A stretch of DNA of 64,000 nt, from the NCBI GenBank assembly GCA_044371425.1, contig JBILTR010000018.1, positions 1-64,000 of the forward strand, given 5' to 3'. Both the position numbers and the translations under genes were made by a program. This document shows positions 1 through 8,248 of this stretch, in pieces. The notes beneath the pieces are model-generated. The model was given only the letters and a program-made list of their open reading frames with translations. It was not told the origin of the DNA and did no database searches. The stretch comes from JBEISR01 sp044371425 (GTDB lineage: Bacteria; Planctomycetota; Planctomycetia; Pirellulales; Pirellulaceae). Numbering within the stretch: the first letter of the stretch is position 1; each line of letters opens with the position of its first letter.

Positions 1-495
1 GATTGGTTCGCTACGTCAGGAGGAGCGGGCGACCTGAGCCTCTAGCTCGTCGTCTCGAACGCTCGCCGCCCCATCCCGATCCCCTGCAGCAGTCATTCCG
101 CCAGGGTGTACTTGGGCGTGCGCATACCTAGTAACCATAGTACACCGCAACATGGCACGCACCGTACCAGCAGGCATTTTCCAAGAGAAAGCGAATGTAT
201 GTCAATGATGCGGGGTGCGTCCGCTGGCGACGAAGACACTAAACGCATGACCATCTCCTGAAAATCTCGTGGAAATTGAGTAACCGTCGTTACGTAGCAG
301 TCGCGTGCCCGAACTACGGACTCACTGAACAGGGCTTTTTAGTGCTGTTGGTTCATCGCAACCTTTTTCCTGTGGATTTTGGCAGTCTCCTGAGTCGGGG
401 AACCCCGTGTCCCAGATCACCGACCATCGCAGCTTGTAGCTGTTCTGCTGCAGTTTCAGAAGGGACTTTCTGTTACAGGAAGGAAAGAAGCAATC
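1..495. other. No recognisable gene
   Basis: I see no protein family, RNA gene or clear repeat here. Open frames exist on the plus strand but have no family-like sequence and no convincing ribosome binding site. With the decayed transposase that follows at 1.2-2.1 kb, this looks like degraded DNA. Confidence 0.4.
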
Positions 496-693
496 ATGCG
501 CATCCGAAAAGCCGCTGCCGACTTGAAAGCTTCCACAAGGAAATTAGTGCATGGTGCACTAGAAGCATTCTATGCGGTTGCTTTTATTATCATGCTTTCT
601 ACAAGAATTTTCTTTGAAGAGGTCGCTAAAGATCGCACTGCGCAATACTTGTTGTGGATTTATATAGCTACTCTCTTGTTGAGGTACATCTAA
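496..693 (+). CDS. Possible small membrane protein (65 aa)
   Basis: A 65-codon frame begins with ATG about 8 bases after the purine-rich stretch AGGAAAGAAG, a plausible ribosome binding site. The product is basic at the N terminus (residues 1-17). It has two hydrophobic stretches, roughly residues 22-41 and 49-63, compatible with a two-segment membrane protein. No family is recognised and both sides are non-coding, so it could be a chance frame in decayed DNA. Confidence 0.3.
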   Translation: MRIRKAAADLKASTRKLVHGALEAFYAVAFIIMLSTRIFFEEVAKDRTAQYLLWIYIATLLLRYI

Positions 694-1234
694 AATTTCA
701 GCGCACATTTAATTGCTGAGATCTAAATGATTTCTATCTCTAAGCCAAGCATCTACAAAAAGGAGGTTGGTTTCAGGAATAATGTCGCATGTCGATCAAC
801 GCCTGGGAGAATGCAAACAAACGAGGTTTCGTTGTAAGCGACATCCAGCGATCCTGTGGGTTAAAAGCTCTGCACTGCTAAACGATCTTGCAACTCTCGA
901 ATTTCGGCAAAGTTCAAGGGTACGGAGCGGTCCGTCCGGTCGCGTTCCGGGTCCGATGCAATCTGGGGCAATCTTTCCCAGGGCGTTCCCCCATAATGTT
1001 ATAGTGATTCATTGACCATAATCAACACGCCTCCATGGCACCCACCCTGTATGGGCATCAACTATCGCGCGGGACGCAGCAAGATTGCCAATCTGGACCT
1101 ATCATCCCATTGAAGATGTAGGGATTTCGGCGAAGCGACGCGGTCTAGTGATTTTCTTTCAGGAATCTGTTACAGCAAGCAACGAACCGCTAATCGGAAC
1201 TCAACAACGCGCTAAGAAGCTTGCCGAGTTGTTT
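694..1234. other. No recognisable gene
   Basis: Short overlapping frames on both strands, none with recognisable sequence. The stretch lies between a doubtful small ORF and the decayed transposase, and is probably non-functional. Confidence 0.4.
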
Positions 1235-2100
1235 GGGAGCCATCATAGGCACCCAAAAATTGGCGAAAATCGCCTGCCACATCCTTCGTAGGGTCCTCTA
1301 AGTACCAATTCCGAATATTCTCCGCATGATGACCCCATGTTACACGCCGCTGTCTCCAAAGGGTAAAGCTTCTAGGTCCTACCCTTCCATTGGAGCCGAT
1401 AGCGTCTACCTCCTGCCGTGGCCAGCACATGGGCATACGTCCGCTCCATTTTCTCACTGCGCATTTGCTGTAGCGTGCTGTCCTTTTCCCTTCTGGCTCG
1501 ACTGCGATTGTTGACCACCGCAATCCTCTGTTCGCAGCCAGATTTACTCAAGTTCCCTCATCTGGAATTTTCGGTTTGGGAATATAGGTCCGTTAGTTCG
1601 TTTTGTCGGATGGGGTGTTCAAGATCTTTTTCGAATGATATCTTTTATCTTTCGCGAATCCCTGGATTTCATTGTCACTTTTCGGCCGAGTGCAGATAAG
1701 TCTGAGTTTGGTGGAGGCTGTCTTCCGTCGACGCTGGAGCCTGCTTGTCGTCCGACACCTCTTCGGCTTTAAGCACTATACCCGAATCCAGGTTCAGCAC
1801 ATGCTCGGCCTTGTGGGCCAAGTAGGTTGGTCCATCCTTCATCCTGGCGATCTTGGATTCTGGGTCGGTGGGAATCTTCCAATCTGTGTTGGATATAGTC
1901 TTTTCCTTGCGCTGCTTCTCGAAGCGCCGTAACTCTTCGTCAGTAGGTTTTTTTCCATCTGGGAGGAGGCCCTCGGATCGCATCAGGCTGATCACATAGG
2001 CTTTCCGTTCTTCGCCTGAATCGCTTCGAAGGTGTTCTCCATCGCCGCATCAACCTTGACCGTTTTGGAGTCGATAGCGACCACTACCCGAATCTGGTAA
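1235..2100 (-). pseudogene. Decayed IS transposase (IS1182/IS5-like DDE type)
   Basis: Minus-strand translations in several frames give pieces typical of DDE transposases in the right order. Near 2055-2095 is VVAIDSKTVKVDAAMEN. A frame at 1675-1995 carries DPESKIARMKDGPTYLAHKAEH, the segment normally reading KIAKMKDGRTHLAYKAEH. Near 1400-1470 is MERTYAHVLATAGGRR, matching the usual ERSFAHVCETGG. Near 1300-1335 is MRRIFGIGT, matching the C-terminal MRRLFGIGT. At least two frameshifts separate these pieces, so no intact transposase can be made. I did not find terminal inverted repeats. The IS family name is from memory of these motifs. Confidence 0.72.
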
Positions 2101-2149
2101 GCTCGCAACGAGATAATGCTTGCAGGCGACGGGAGACTCTTTACAGACC

Positions 2150-2533
2150 ATGAATAAGCCGTTCGGAATCGGAGCGGGACTCTTGATCGCGATGGTGACT
2201 CTGGTCATCCGCATTCCGTACTTGGCGGCGATCGTTTTCTCGTGGGGGATCGTGCCACTGCTCTTTCCGGTGATCGGGGAAGTGGTCGGCTACTACGGTA
2301 TCCGAAAGATCATCCAGACCTGGCGCTGGCCGGATGAACCAAAGGCCATCACCTACGCCGCCAAGTGGATCGCTATCCTGACGCAACTTCTCTCGGCTCT
2401 CGCTATCACACTAATCTGCCTTGGGCTCTATTTCACTTTCTTCCCACTGCTGATCATTCCTCCAACCTCGATCGGGGCCTTTTTTACTACCCGTCTGCTG
2501 TTTAGGTCTTTGAGGCAACCGCAGATGCTTTAA
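2150..2533 (+). CDS. Small multi-spanning membrane protein, unknown
   Basis: A 127-aa product with about three hydrophobic segments (roughly residues 5-27, 28-48 and 75-105 from the chosen start), hence probably an inner-membrane protein. I chose the ATG at 2150 (MNKPFGIG) because GGGAG lies upstream; an in-frame ATG at 2120 would add ten residues. No family or neighbour suggests a role. It sits between the decayed transposase and the AlkB-like gene and may have arrived with the mobile element. Confidence 0.5.
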   Translation: MNKPFGIGAGLLIAMVTLVIRIPYLAAIVFSWGIVPLLFPVIGEVVGYYGIRKIIQTWRWPDEPKAITYAAKWIAILTQLLSALAITLICLGLYFTFFPLLIIPPTSIGAFFTTRLLFRSLRQPQML

Positions 2534-2681
2534 GAAGAGAGTTCGTGTGAGCTAGTCTCGAGCGACTGGCTATAGCAGTCTCTGAGGAATCGTTGCGTGG
2601 CAGAAAGGTCCGCTCGCTCGCTGATCCAATGATCTGCTGTCCTTTGGGGGGCTTAAAAGTGTTGGAGGGTCCGATCGACAA

Positions 2682-3293
2682 CTAACGCTGAAAGGCGCGA
2701 GCGGTGATGGAGATGCGGCGACCGGTGGCTTTGGTGGTTTTGACGATCTCGTGCATCCAGCTCTGGTTGGTTGCAAAGGGCATCACAATCACACTGCCGC
2801 TAGCTACGGGGAAGTCGATGGTTCCCTGCCCTTGGAAAGGACGGACCCTGAAGGTGCGGGTTTCGCCAAGCGAAATGGTGACGATCGGTGCGTCTGGGTC
2901 GAGGTTCTTGGTGCTGTCTCGGTGCTTGCCGATGTAATGGCCCAGCTGTCCGTCATACCAGTTCAAAAGGAGTCCGTTTAGCTTGGGATGGATGATCTGC
3001 ACCCAGGCCAAGTAGGGCTCCAGGATCGCTGGTACAGGAAGAGCCGTATTGGTCTGACCGCTGTAGAGGTAGTCTTTTCCGTACGCTTGCTGCCAGCGGG
3101 GGGTGGGAACCAGTTTTCCATGGATCAGGATCTTGGTGTACTCACCTGGATGCATGCTCCAGAGCGATTCGAATTGGTCGCTGGATGGGATAAGACTTGG
3201 TGGCAGCCGTCCTACAAGGAGGTGGTGATCGGGGCCGAGCGGATGACGCTCCAGGGGAGGCTTATCTCCAGGTGTATTCGATTCGTTGGACAT
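2682..3293 (-). CDS. AlkB-like Fe(II)/2-oxoglutarate dioxygenase
   Basis: Family role: oxidative removal of alkyl groups from DNA or RNA bases using Fe(II), 2-oxoglutarate and O2. The 203-aa product (start MSNESN) has the AlkB core: NWYDGQLGHYIGKHRD at residues 111-126 with iron ligands H124 and D126, the third ligand H181 in WMHEI, and the 2-oxoglutarate-binding arginines in GRRISITAR (R192/R193 and R199). The length fits the AlkB/ALKBH2-3 group. A longer start at 3344 exists, but its extra 17 residues lie outside the conserved fold. The gene stands alone, without an ada or methyltransferase partner. Whether it repairs DNA or RNA, or modifies protein, cannot be told. Confidence 0.85.
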   Translation of the reverse strand: MSNESNTPGDKPPLERHPLGPDHHLLVGRLPPSLIPSSDQFESLWSMHPGEYTKILIHGKLVPTPRWQQAYGKDYLYSGQTNTALPVPAILEPYLAWVQIIHPKLNGLLLNWYDGQLGHYIGKHRDSTKNLDPDAPIVTISLGETRTFRVRPFQGQGTIDFPVASGSVIVMPFATNQSWMHEIVKTTKATGRRISITARAFQR

Positions 3294-3473
3294 CGATAGG
3301 GTCTCTCTATTGCCTTCCTTTCCATCAGGTAGATTCCTCTGCATTTTCGCCAGTGCTAGGGTGAAAGGCTATGGCTTGGATTTTTCGAGGCATGGCTCGG
3401 GGGTAAAGCGAATGGGAGTGAATGTTTCTCCGGAGAGTGAAAAGGGGGGGAAGTGGATAGGGCTTCGGCGCAA

Positions 3474-3760
3474 GTCCGGTGGCTGCCGCCACCGGCAAGT
3501 GAAATGTCGGCCCTACGGGCCTGAAAAGAGCCATTGCGACCGGTGGGTTCAATCAAAGCCGACATCCTTCTTGGCTCCGCACGGGCGGGACGCCCGTGCC
3601 AAGATGTGGGTCTCGTAAACGACTCTCCGTTTACCCAAATCACCAGCCCCGGAGGGGCGGTATTACACCTGCCGGGGCCGCGAGGCCCCAGGGTTCGAAG
3701 GAGAAAAACTCCCTTCTGTCCCCACCGGTATTTCGATGTCGGCCCTTCGGCCTTCGATTG
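3474..3760. repeat. Mosaic of dispersed palindromic intergenic repeats
   Basis: Several repeat motifs lie side by side. One is CCGGTGGCTGCCGCCACCGG followed by TGTCGGCCCTACGGGCCTGAA, a second the palindrome GCACGGGCGGGACGCCCGTGCC near 3577, a third CCCCGGAGGGGCGG plus GCCGGGGCCGCGAGGCCCC near 3648-3692. The same motifs recur in the same order near 34.7-34.9 kb, and parts recur near 4.75, 5.16, 35.4-35.5 and 63.4 kb. The long frame covering them is an artefact of the repeats. Confidence 0.8.
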
Positions 3761-3968
3761 CAATGCCATGAATCTCGACGGGCAGACAGCCAATCCAAAC
3801 CGATCTGAATTCGAGAAGCTGTCGCCGCTTCCGCTACCAACCCCCACTCTCTCCCTTGGAACTGAAAATGGCGAAGATCGCCCGTCTTGCGACTCGAATT
3901 CTCGTTTGGAATCGTTAGGCCCAAGGATGTATGATTCGTGGACTATCTGCTGGAAAGGGAGAACTGGT

Positions 3969-4199
3969 ATGCCAGACGAAATTAGCCTGATGGTCACCCC
4001 CGAGGGATTGACCGCATTGGCCGGTATGGGATTGGCACCCAAGAGTCAGTCACGTTTGGACGAACTGCTGGCGAAGAATGTCGAGAACAAGCTTTCTGCC
4101 GAAGAAACCAAGGAACTAGACCAACTGCTGATGCAAGTCGATGAACTGAATATCCTGAAAGCTCGCGCGGCGGCAACTCTGCATCGAATGAAGAGTTAG
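3969..4199 (+). CDS. Conserved 76-aa protein paired with HNH nuclease remnant
   Basis: A 76-aa helical, hydrophilic product. I chose the ATG at 3969 because GGGAG lies 7-8 bases upstream and because the longer in-frame extension is repeat DNA. The body (SRLDELLAKN, then LSAEETKELDQLL, then ILKARAAATL) resembles small proteins in cyanobacteria and planctomycetes often encoded just before an HNH nuclease. That pairing is from memory, but it fits: a broken HNH gene starts nine bases downstream. A role as antitoxin-like partner or co-factor of the nuclease is possible and untested. Confidence 0.6.
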   Translation: MPDEISLMVTPEGLTALAGMGLAPKSQSRLDELLAKNVENKLSAEETKELDQLLMQVDELNILKARAAATLHRMKS

Positions 4200-4207
4200 G
4201 GGTTGCC

Positions 4208-4626
4208 TTGAGCGTCTACATTGCTGCCGAGCTCAGGCGACATGTTCGTGCACACTTCTTTCAAAGGTGCCCCTAGTACCAGTCGAGCGAAGCGCTGACG
4301 GTTGTTACCTTTGAAGGAACAAATCTAGCCGCTGTCGGTTGGCGGCCAAACAACCTTCGAAAACCTCTGCCTTGCTTGCCCTTCCTGCAATCGCCACAAA
4401 GCCAATCGAGTCTTCGGAGTCACCGATGAAGGGACCCCAGGCACGGCTGTTCCACCCTCATCGCGATCGCTGGCTCGATCACTTTGATTGGTCTGTCAAC
4501 AGCATCTTGATTGTTGGGCTAACAGACATCGGTATCGCCACAGTCAACTCGCTTCGTATGAATCGACCCCTTCTGGTCGAGGTGCGTTCGCTTTGGGTTA
4601 CCCTTGGCAAGCACCCACCGAATTGA
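4208..4626 (+). pseudogene. Broken HNH endonuclease gene
   Basis: A TTG start at 4208 opens LSVYIAAELRRHVRAHFF and then QRCP followed by TAG. Reading on in shifted frames gives NLCLACPSCNRHKANRV, the zinc-cysteine/HNH region, and then LFHPHRDRWLDHFDW and further C-terminal HNH-family sequence to the TGA at 4624-4626. At least one premature stop, one frameshift near 4440 and one near 4300-4340 destroy the gene, and the central part with the catalytic histidine is not readable. It directly follows the intact 76-aa ORF, the usual pair order. The decay looks recent because conserved segments are still clean. Confidence 0.75.
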
Positions 4627-4924
4627 GCAAATGGAGCTTGCTAGGTTGATCGGCACTGCAATCTATGAATCGACCCCTCTCCCTAGCCCTCTCCCCCATC
4701 GCTACGCGACGGGGGAGAGGGGAAAGAAGAGGGAGGTTGATTGGCGAGCTAGAAACCGGTGGCTGTCGCCACCGGCATGGGAAGTGTCGGCCCTACGGGC
4801 CTGAAGAGCGCTTGCGGAACAAGATCTGGTTCTGGTGTGTTTGCGGTCAGATCTTCACGGCAAATTCGCTTCAACTTGATCACCGGTCAGCTACCCCATG
4901 ATGACTTGCCTGCGCCGACCGCTA

Positions 4925-4957
4925 CACACACCCTACAAGAGTCCCGTAGGGTGTGTG
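4925..4957. repeat. 12-bp-stem hairpin, repeat copy 1
   Basis: CACACACCCTAC and its exact reverse complement GTAGGGTGTGTG are separated by nine bases, inside the 405-bp repeat. The stem is conserved in all four copies in the window although loop bases change. Confidence 0.8.
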
Positions 4958-5329
4958 AGCCGATCGCATGGCTCGATTGACGAGATGACTTCACCAGGGG
5001 TCCGATTATGAAACATCGGCATGACTCCATCATCGCGATCGCGAACACACCAGAACCAATCGCGGAAGGGAGAACACAGACCCCTCTCCCTACCTCTCCC
5101 CCATCACTGCGAGACAGGGGAGAGGGGCAAGAGAAAGGAGGTTGATTGGTGAGTTAGAAACCGGTGGCTGTCGCCACCGGCAGGGGAAGTGTCAGCCCTA
5201 CGGGCCTGAAGAGCGCTTGCGGAACAAGGTCTGTTTCTGGTGTGTTTGCGGTCAGATCTTCAAGGCAAATTCGCTTCATCTTGATCACCGGTCAGCTACC
5301 CCATGATGACTCGCCTGCGCCGACCGCTA

Positions 5330-5362
5330 CACACACCCTACAAAAGTTCCGTAGGGTGTGTG
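5330..5362. repeat. 12-bp-stem hairpin, repeat copy 2
   Basis: Same perfect 12-bp inverted repeat as at 4925, with a different nine-base loop (AAAAGTTCC). The retained pairing despite loop changes suggests the folded form matters, as in REP-type elements. Confidence 0.8.
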
Positions 5363-5519
5363 AGCCGATCGCATGGCTCGTTGGACGAGATGACTTCACC
5401 AGGGGTCCGGTGATGAAACATCGGCATGACTCCATCGTCGCGATCGCGAACACGCGAGAACCAGTCCCCCTTTGCCGCAAGTACCAGTGCATCCCGTCTC
5501 ACTAAACGCAAGGTGCTGC

Positions 5520-6737
5520 TCAAACCAACTGTCCAATTACGCGGGTGATGTGGCACAGTTGCTGGTCACCGAGGGGATGGTCGGGCATCGATAGTCGGAC
5601 CATGCCCCCGTCATAGCCAGTCAGCGCTACCCCAAGCTCCGATGCTCGCTGCCTCAACCATTCGCCTCGCCAGGCTCGACGCCCCTTCCGCTCCGACGGC
5701 TTTAGTAGCAGAACACCACTGCGAAGCGGTCGGTCAGGCACCCTCGCCTCCCAGCCCGCTGACAATATCCCAGGGAGCAGCCGATCGGCATTCCGCTGTC
5801 TCACCGTAAGCCTTCTCTGACGCTCCCCAGCCCGAACGGCATCCCTCAAGGCCCCGGCCACACCAAAGAGATTCGATAGGCTCACTGTCTCGCCCGCTCT
5901 CCTCCGCCGCCCTCGCTGAAAATCCTCTACGAACTGTAGCAGTGGATCTGTTGCTAGTGGGTCCTCCGCCTCCAACAGCTCGTCTCTTACCGCTGCCTCC
6001 AGAGGGCCCCTGGTCTCCTCGCGTCCAAACAGCGCAAGCCCCAGCGGGTAATAGGCACCCAGCCACTTGTGGCAACCTGCCAGATAAAAGTCCGCCACGC
6101 CAGCTTGAACATCCGCTCCAACATGACAGTAATCTTGCGCCCCATCGACCACGACGAATCGGCAATGCTCCCTCACTCTTTCCACCACACGTGTGATCGG
6201 TAGCCGCCCCCCGAGCGAACTGACGGAGGTAAGGAACATCCCGTCGCAGTCGTATCGAAAAAAGCAATCGATCAGCCGCTCGGCAATCGCATCCTCCGAC
6301 TCCTGCCGAAGAAGCACCTGATCTGCCAGATGTAGCGTCACCGAATCCTTTCCCTGCCGATGACACTCGCTATGAAAGATCTGGCGATAGGGCGGCCAAG
6401 TCAGGTCGGTCGTCAGTACCATCCGGCATCGCTGCCAAAGCTGCCGAGCTGCAAACTGCATCAGCACAGCCGATCGCGATGAAACCACCACCGGCAAATC
6501 GTCCTCCAGCCCCGCCTGCTGCCGTAGCGATTCTTTGAAGCTTGCAATCCCTTCCCAAGGCTCAAGCCCCGGATACAAACCATCGAGTAAGCCTCTTGAT
6601 GCCTCATAGCCCTCCCGCAGCAACCTCTCCACCGGCACCGAGGCTCCCATGGAGCCCACCAACCGAGCGAAGTCCTGATGGGCTGCCTGAGCCCCTGGAG
6701 TCATCTGGCCCATGCGCGCAGTATCGAAGTACAGCAT
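5520..6737 (-). CDS. Class-V-fold PLP-dependent aminotransferase/desulfurase-like enzyme
   Basis: A 405-aa product with a class V aminotransferase/cysteine desulfurase layout. The PLP-contacting aspartate lies in VVVDGAQ (D198) and the predicted Schiff-base lysine in AGCHKWLG (K224). The start MLYFDTARMG lines up with the usual family N terminus. I see no IscS/SufS-type C-terminal catalytic-cysteine loop, so a desulfurase role is doubtful; a kynureninase-, isopenicillin-N-epimerase- or ergothioneine-lyase-like reaction is equally possible. The gene is alone on its strand between a repeat array and an unknown membrane protein, so context does not help. Substrate unknown. Confidence 0.75.
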   Translation of the reverse strand: MLYFDTARMGQMTPGAQAAHQDFARLVGSMGASVPVERLLREGYEASRGLLDGLYPGLEPWEGIASFKESLRQQAGLEDDLPVVVSSRSAVLMQFAARQLWQRCRMVLTTDLTWPPYRQIFHSECHRQGKDSVTLHLADQVLLRQESEDAIAERLIDCFFRYDCDGMFLTSVSSLGGRLPITRVVERVREHCRFVVVDGAQDYCHVGADVQAGVADFYLAGCHKWLGAYYPLGLALFGREETRGPLEAAVRDELLEAEDPLATDPLLQFVEDFQRGRRRRAGETVSLSNLFGVAGALRDAVRAGERQRRLTVRQRNADRLLPGILSAGWEARVPDRPLRSGVLLLKPSERKGRRAWRGEWLRQRASELGVALTGYDGGMVRLSMPDHPLGDQQLCHITRVIGQLV

Positions 6738-7015
6738 GGTTATCCACCAAGCCTTTCAGAAACAAATAGGGGATGCACAGCTCAATCCACCAGGCTGCTT
6801 CCCATTGAGACCATTACGCAGAGATACTCAGCGGTGGACTGGAACACGGCATCGCGGCGTCTCATGCAAATCTAGCAACTGGGTGCCAAGCTACCGACTA
6901 GCGACTCATCAGATCGCTTCAGTGAATCGTTCACTGTTTGCCTGAAACGACTCGCTGCCTGGAGCCTAGGATTAGCGATCCAATGCTATGCACTAGGTCG
7001 CGCGAGGCAATCGAT

Positions 7016-7888
7016 TCAAAACAAGGAGATCGAAAAAAGTTCCAGCCTCTCCCATCGTGCTCTTGCGAGCTCGATCTCACGCGGGTCGAAACTGAGTGTG
7101 AAGTGCAAGGTCCGACATCGATCATCCAAAAACTGCTCACCGACTGCGGTATCGCCATAGATACCAAAGTCTCCAATCAGATGGCTCTCCGACTCAAGTT
7201 CCGACTCCAATACCCATCGCACTTCGATGCCATGAGCGGCTTGTTCGAGGATCCAGTCGTGGATGGGCTGCCTAGGCCTCCGCTGCCCATCCAGAAGCAG
7301 CGCATCGGGGAGGATAAAGATCCTCTCGATGCGCATGCCGCGGCCAAGCGCCAGGTAATTGATCTCCATGCTTTGCAGACCCGGGGTATCCTGCCAGTAG
7401 GCATCGCTTCGGACCCAGGCGACTGACCGATAGCTGGCCAGCCGATGATGGAGCAGCAGTTGCTCGTAGACCAGCCGCCAAGTTTCGGTGCGAGTGAACT
7501 GAATGCGGCCGGCAGTAAGCGATTGGAGTTCCTGGTTCACGGAGGCGAGTTTCAGGGCAGCGATCTCTTCCAGGATGGGATGTTCGAAGTGGACCAGTTG
7601 CGTGAAGGCTCTTCGGATCGCAAGGAATTCGGCGTAGAGTCGACTTCGTTTGGCGATAGCGGTCGGTATCTCGAGCGATTCGAGGAGGTCTTTCTGCTGA
7701 AGCTCTAGTTCTTTTTGCCTCGTCTGCGAGTCAACCAAGAGTCCTGCGACGCAGCCGACCAGGCCGCTCGAGAAGCCGATTTGAATCTCTAGCGACCCGA
7801 AGGCCGCGACCAGTCCCGAAGCGATCGCCCCAACAGTCACCACCGCCACCGACTTCCACCACCGCATCACACATCGACCAAAACTCAT
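7016..7888 (-). CDS. Membrane-anchored protein with cytoplasmic sensor-like domain, unknown
   Basis: A 290-aa product. Residues about 10-50 are two hydrophobic segments in close succession, followed by a short charged coiled coil (TRQKELELQQKDLLESLE) and a soluble domain of about 230 residues. The last 100 residues (a strand ending IERIFILPD, then EVRWVLESEL, DFGIYGD and DPREIELARARWERL) resemble the degenerate PLD-like or DUF6879-type sensor folds found in bacterial regulators. This is a weak resemblance seen by eye. An in-frame ATG at about 7864 is an alternative start. The gene is divergent from module 1. Confidence 0.55.
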   Translation of the reverse strand: MSFGRCVMRWWKSVAVVTVGAIASGLVAAFGSLEIQIGFSSGLVGCVAGLLVDSQTRQKELELQQKDLLESLEIPTAIAKRSRLYAEFLAIRRAFTQLVHFEHPILEEIAALKLASVNQELQSLTAGRIQFTRTETWRLVYEQLLLHHRLASYRSVAWVRSDAYWQDTPGLQSMEINYLALGRGMRIERIFILPDALLLDGQRRPRQPIHDWILEQAAHGIEVRWVLESELESESHLIGDFGIYGDTAVGEQFLDDRCRTLHFTLSFDPREIELARARWERLELFSISLF

Positions 7889-8248
7889 AGACCTCCGAAA
7901 CGGTAACCACTATCAAGCTGATGCGATGACAGTCCCTCCGCACCAAAACAAATCCCCTCGGAAGACTATCTCACGCAGGGGGAAAGCTTGTAAAGCAAAC
8001 GCATGACACAGCCGGAAAGCCGACTGCCCCTGCCTTCAACCTAATAAATCCTTTACCGACCTCCCACCATCGGATGGCGACAATATGTCTTGAATGCCCG
8101 TACTTGGAAGCTACCGGACCTCATCCACAGGGAAGCCTGCGAACTCTGTATACTAAAGGATCGCGGTTGACGAACACTGGCAGTCGCTCGTTGAATCAAG
8201 ACTTCCCGAGGATCGAATCGCGCCTAAGCCTTCCAAACTCTCGTCGTT
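7889..8248. other. Divergent intergenic region upstream of module 1
   Basis: Separates the minus-strand membrane protein from the plus-strand three-gene operon and should hold both promoters. I cannot point to a convincing promoter, operator or small RNA by eye. A plus-strand frame here has no family resemblance. Confidence 0.4.

Larger units (their letters stand above)
4664..5470. repeat. Two tandem copies of a ~405-bp intergenic repeat
   Basis: A unit starting with a CCTCTCCC...GGGAGAGG hairpin, followed by GGTTGATTGG, the CCGGTGGCTGTCGCCACCGG palindrome, TCGGCCCTACGGGCC-type text, and a conserved non-coding tract ending near CGCGATCGCGAACAC, occurs twice at a spacing of 405 bases (for example GGTTGATTGG at about 4735 and 5141). 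A third, diverged copy lies at 34.7-35.3 kb and a partial one at about 63.07-63.26 kb. Frames inside are not conserved as protein, so I treat the unit as a repeat, not a gene. Confidence 0.85.

Noticed and set aside
1..2100. Left attachment site (direct repeat of the tRNA-Val 3' end)
   Set aside because: I looked by eye for the tRNA 3' sequence near the left end and module borders and found no convincing copy. It may lie outside the window.
3534..3968. Long N-terminal extension of the 76-aa ORF
   Set aside because: The extension consists of palindromic repeats that recur elsewhere at DNA level. The true start at 3969 has its own ribosome binding site.
4339..4626. Independent 95-aa gene
   Set aside because: Its C-terminal text continues an HNH-family protein whose earlier parts lie in other frames. 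It is a piece of a pseudogene.
4664..5470. CRISPR array
   Set aside because: The repeat period is about 405 bases with near-identical content between copies. There are no short regularly spaced repeats with unique spacers and no cas genes.
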